Below are positions 63,542-64,000 of a stretch of 64,000 nucleotides of DNA, piece after piece; the first letter of the stretch is position 1, and the number at the start of each line of letters is the position of its first letter. Origin of the DNA: Pseudomonas saudiphocaensis (lineage in GTDB: Bacteria > Pseudomonadota > Gammaproteobacteria > Pseudomonadales > Pseudomonadaceae); assembly GCF_000756775.1 (NCBI RefSeq), contig NZ_CCSF01000001.1, positions 558,001-622,000 of the forward strand, in the 5' to 3' direction. The notes beneath the pieces are model-generated. The model worked only from the letters and a program-made list of their open reading frames with translations. It was not told the origin of the DNA and did not search any database. The translations under genes and the position numbers were made by a program.

Positions 63542-64000
63542 GTTCGTTGTGCCTGAAATTTCCCCTCCGGCCCCTGACTGTGCTGCTCATGAGCCTGTCA
63601 TTGGGCGCCTGTACCCTTGGCCCCGACTACCAGCGCCCGGAGCTTCCGCTACCTGGTGAGTTCAGGCAGGCCGAAGGCTGGAAGCCGGCGACCCCTGCCG
63701 ATCATTTTCTCGGCGAGCCCTGGTGGCAGCTGTACGAGGATGCTGAGCTCAATGCCCTGGTGGAGCGCCTGAATGTTTCCAACCAGAACCTTGCCGCAGC
63801 CGAGGCCCAATACCGCCAGGCCAGAGCGCTGGTGCGCGGTGCCAGGGCCGGGTTTTTCCCGTCGCTGTCCGGCAATGTCGGCAAGACGCGCTCTGGCCGT
63901 GGCGCGGGCGGCGGCACCACGACCCTGCCGGATGGCTCCACAGTGAGCAATTCGGGTGGCGGCGGGATTTCCCAGAGCTATGACCTGAATCTCGCAGCCA
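63538..64000 (+). CDS. opmB: outer-membrane efflux lipoprotein OpmB-type (cut by window edge)
   Basis: The first 154 codons of a NodT/OprM-family outer-membrane factor; the frame is open to the right edge. The lipoprotein signal ends in SLGAC (Cys25), followed by TLGPDYQRPELPLP, the standard opening of this family, then DHFLGEPWWQLYEDAELNALVERL and AEAQYRQARALVRGARAGFFPSLSG. It is the TolC-like exit duct of the MuxABC pump. Translationally coupled to muxC. Confidence 0.92.
   Translation, partial: MSSLCLKFPLRPLTVLLMSLSLGACTLGPDYQRPELPLPGEFRQAEGWKPATPADHFLGEPWWQLYEDAELNALVERLNVSNQNLAAAEAQYRQARALVRGARAGFFPSLSGNVGKTRSGRGAGGGTTTLPDGSTVSNSGGGGISQSYDLNLAA

Overview
The window is a GC-rich stretch of a Pseudomonas chromosome (genus-level call; species not resolved). 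The genus call rests on a mannitol operon of Pseudomonas type (mtlEFGKDY with mtlR and mtlZ), a MuxABC-OpmB-type tripartite RND pump, the tamA-tamB pair, and a GTAGGAGYGGGCC-type REP inverted repeat.

Layout. 1-3.2 kb: the edge-truncated N-terminal part of an AraC-family regulator (-), then a TetR regulator and a long acyl-CoA dehydrogenase (+). 3.2-20.9 kb: fourteen head-to-tail minus-strand genes, almost all overlapping or a few bases apart, which I read as one operon: CaiB-type CoA-transferase, HMG-CoA-lyase-like enzyme, YCF48/BNR protein, MMPL/RND permease, DUF1302 outer-membrane protein, DUF1329 protein, hydantoinase/oxoprolinase A and B subunits, isochorismatase-family amidase, small lipoprotein, LeuC- and LeuD-like hydro-lyase subunits, a PrpR_N-type sigma-54 activator and a RidA protein. 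21.2-23.8 kb (-): FMN reductase, RutA-like flavin monooxygenase and an EamA transporter, divergent from a GntR/FCD regulator (24.0-24.7 kb, +). 24.7-35.0 kb: a second minus-strand operon of nine genes (Asp/Glu-racemase fold, SnoaL-like, an unknown protein, two trimethylamine-dehydrogenase-like flavoproteins, an FAD-linked oxidase, an alpha/beta-hydrolase-fold protein, a methyltransferase, a small coiled-coil protein), closed by a strong terminator. A LysR regulator lies upstream (35.3-36.3 kb).

The most interesting part is 3-35 kb. Both long operons start at near-consensus sigma-54 (-24/-12) promoters (20974-20989 and 35035-35050). Each has an IHF-like site next to it, and further upstream the same 13-bp palindrome TTTCAANTTGAAA. 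The first operon encodes a sigma-54 activator, so I infer a single, apparently undescribed sigma-54 catabolic regulon. Its enzymes suggest opening of a cyclic amide or ureide ring (HyuAB, carbamoylsarcosine-amidase-like protein, RutA-like oxygenase), N-demethylation (DgcA/TMADH-like flavoproteins), and breakdown of a branched carboxylic acid (LeuCD-like, CaiB, HMG-CoA-lyase-like). The substrate is not known; this is inference from family membership and context.

36.4-46.1 kb: mannitol uptake and catabolism (mtlY, D, K, G, F, E, then mtlR and mtlZ, all minus). A 19-bp motif is shared upstream of mtlE and mtlZ. 46.2-64 kb: mostly housekeeping and envelope functions: a periplasmic phosphate-binding-like/OmpA fusion, exonuclease III, tamA-tamB, a REP and heptanucleotide repeat region, a MurJ-like flippase, and muxABC-opmB running off the right edge.
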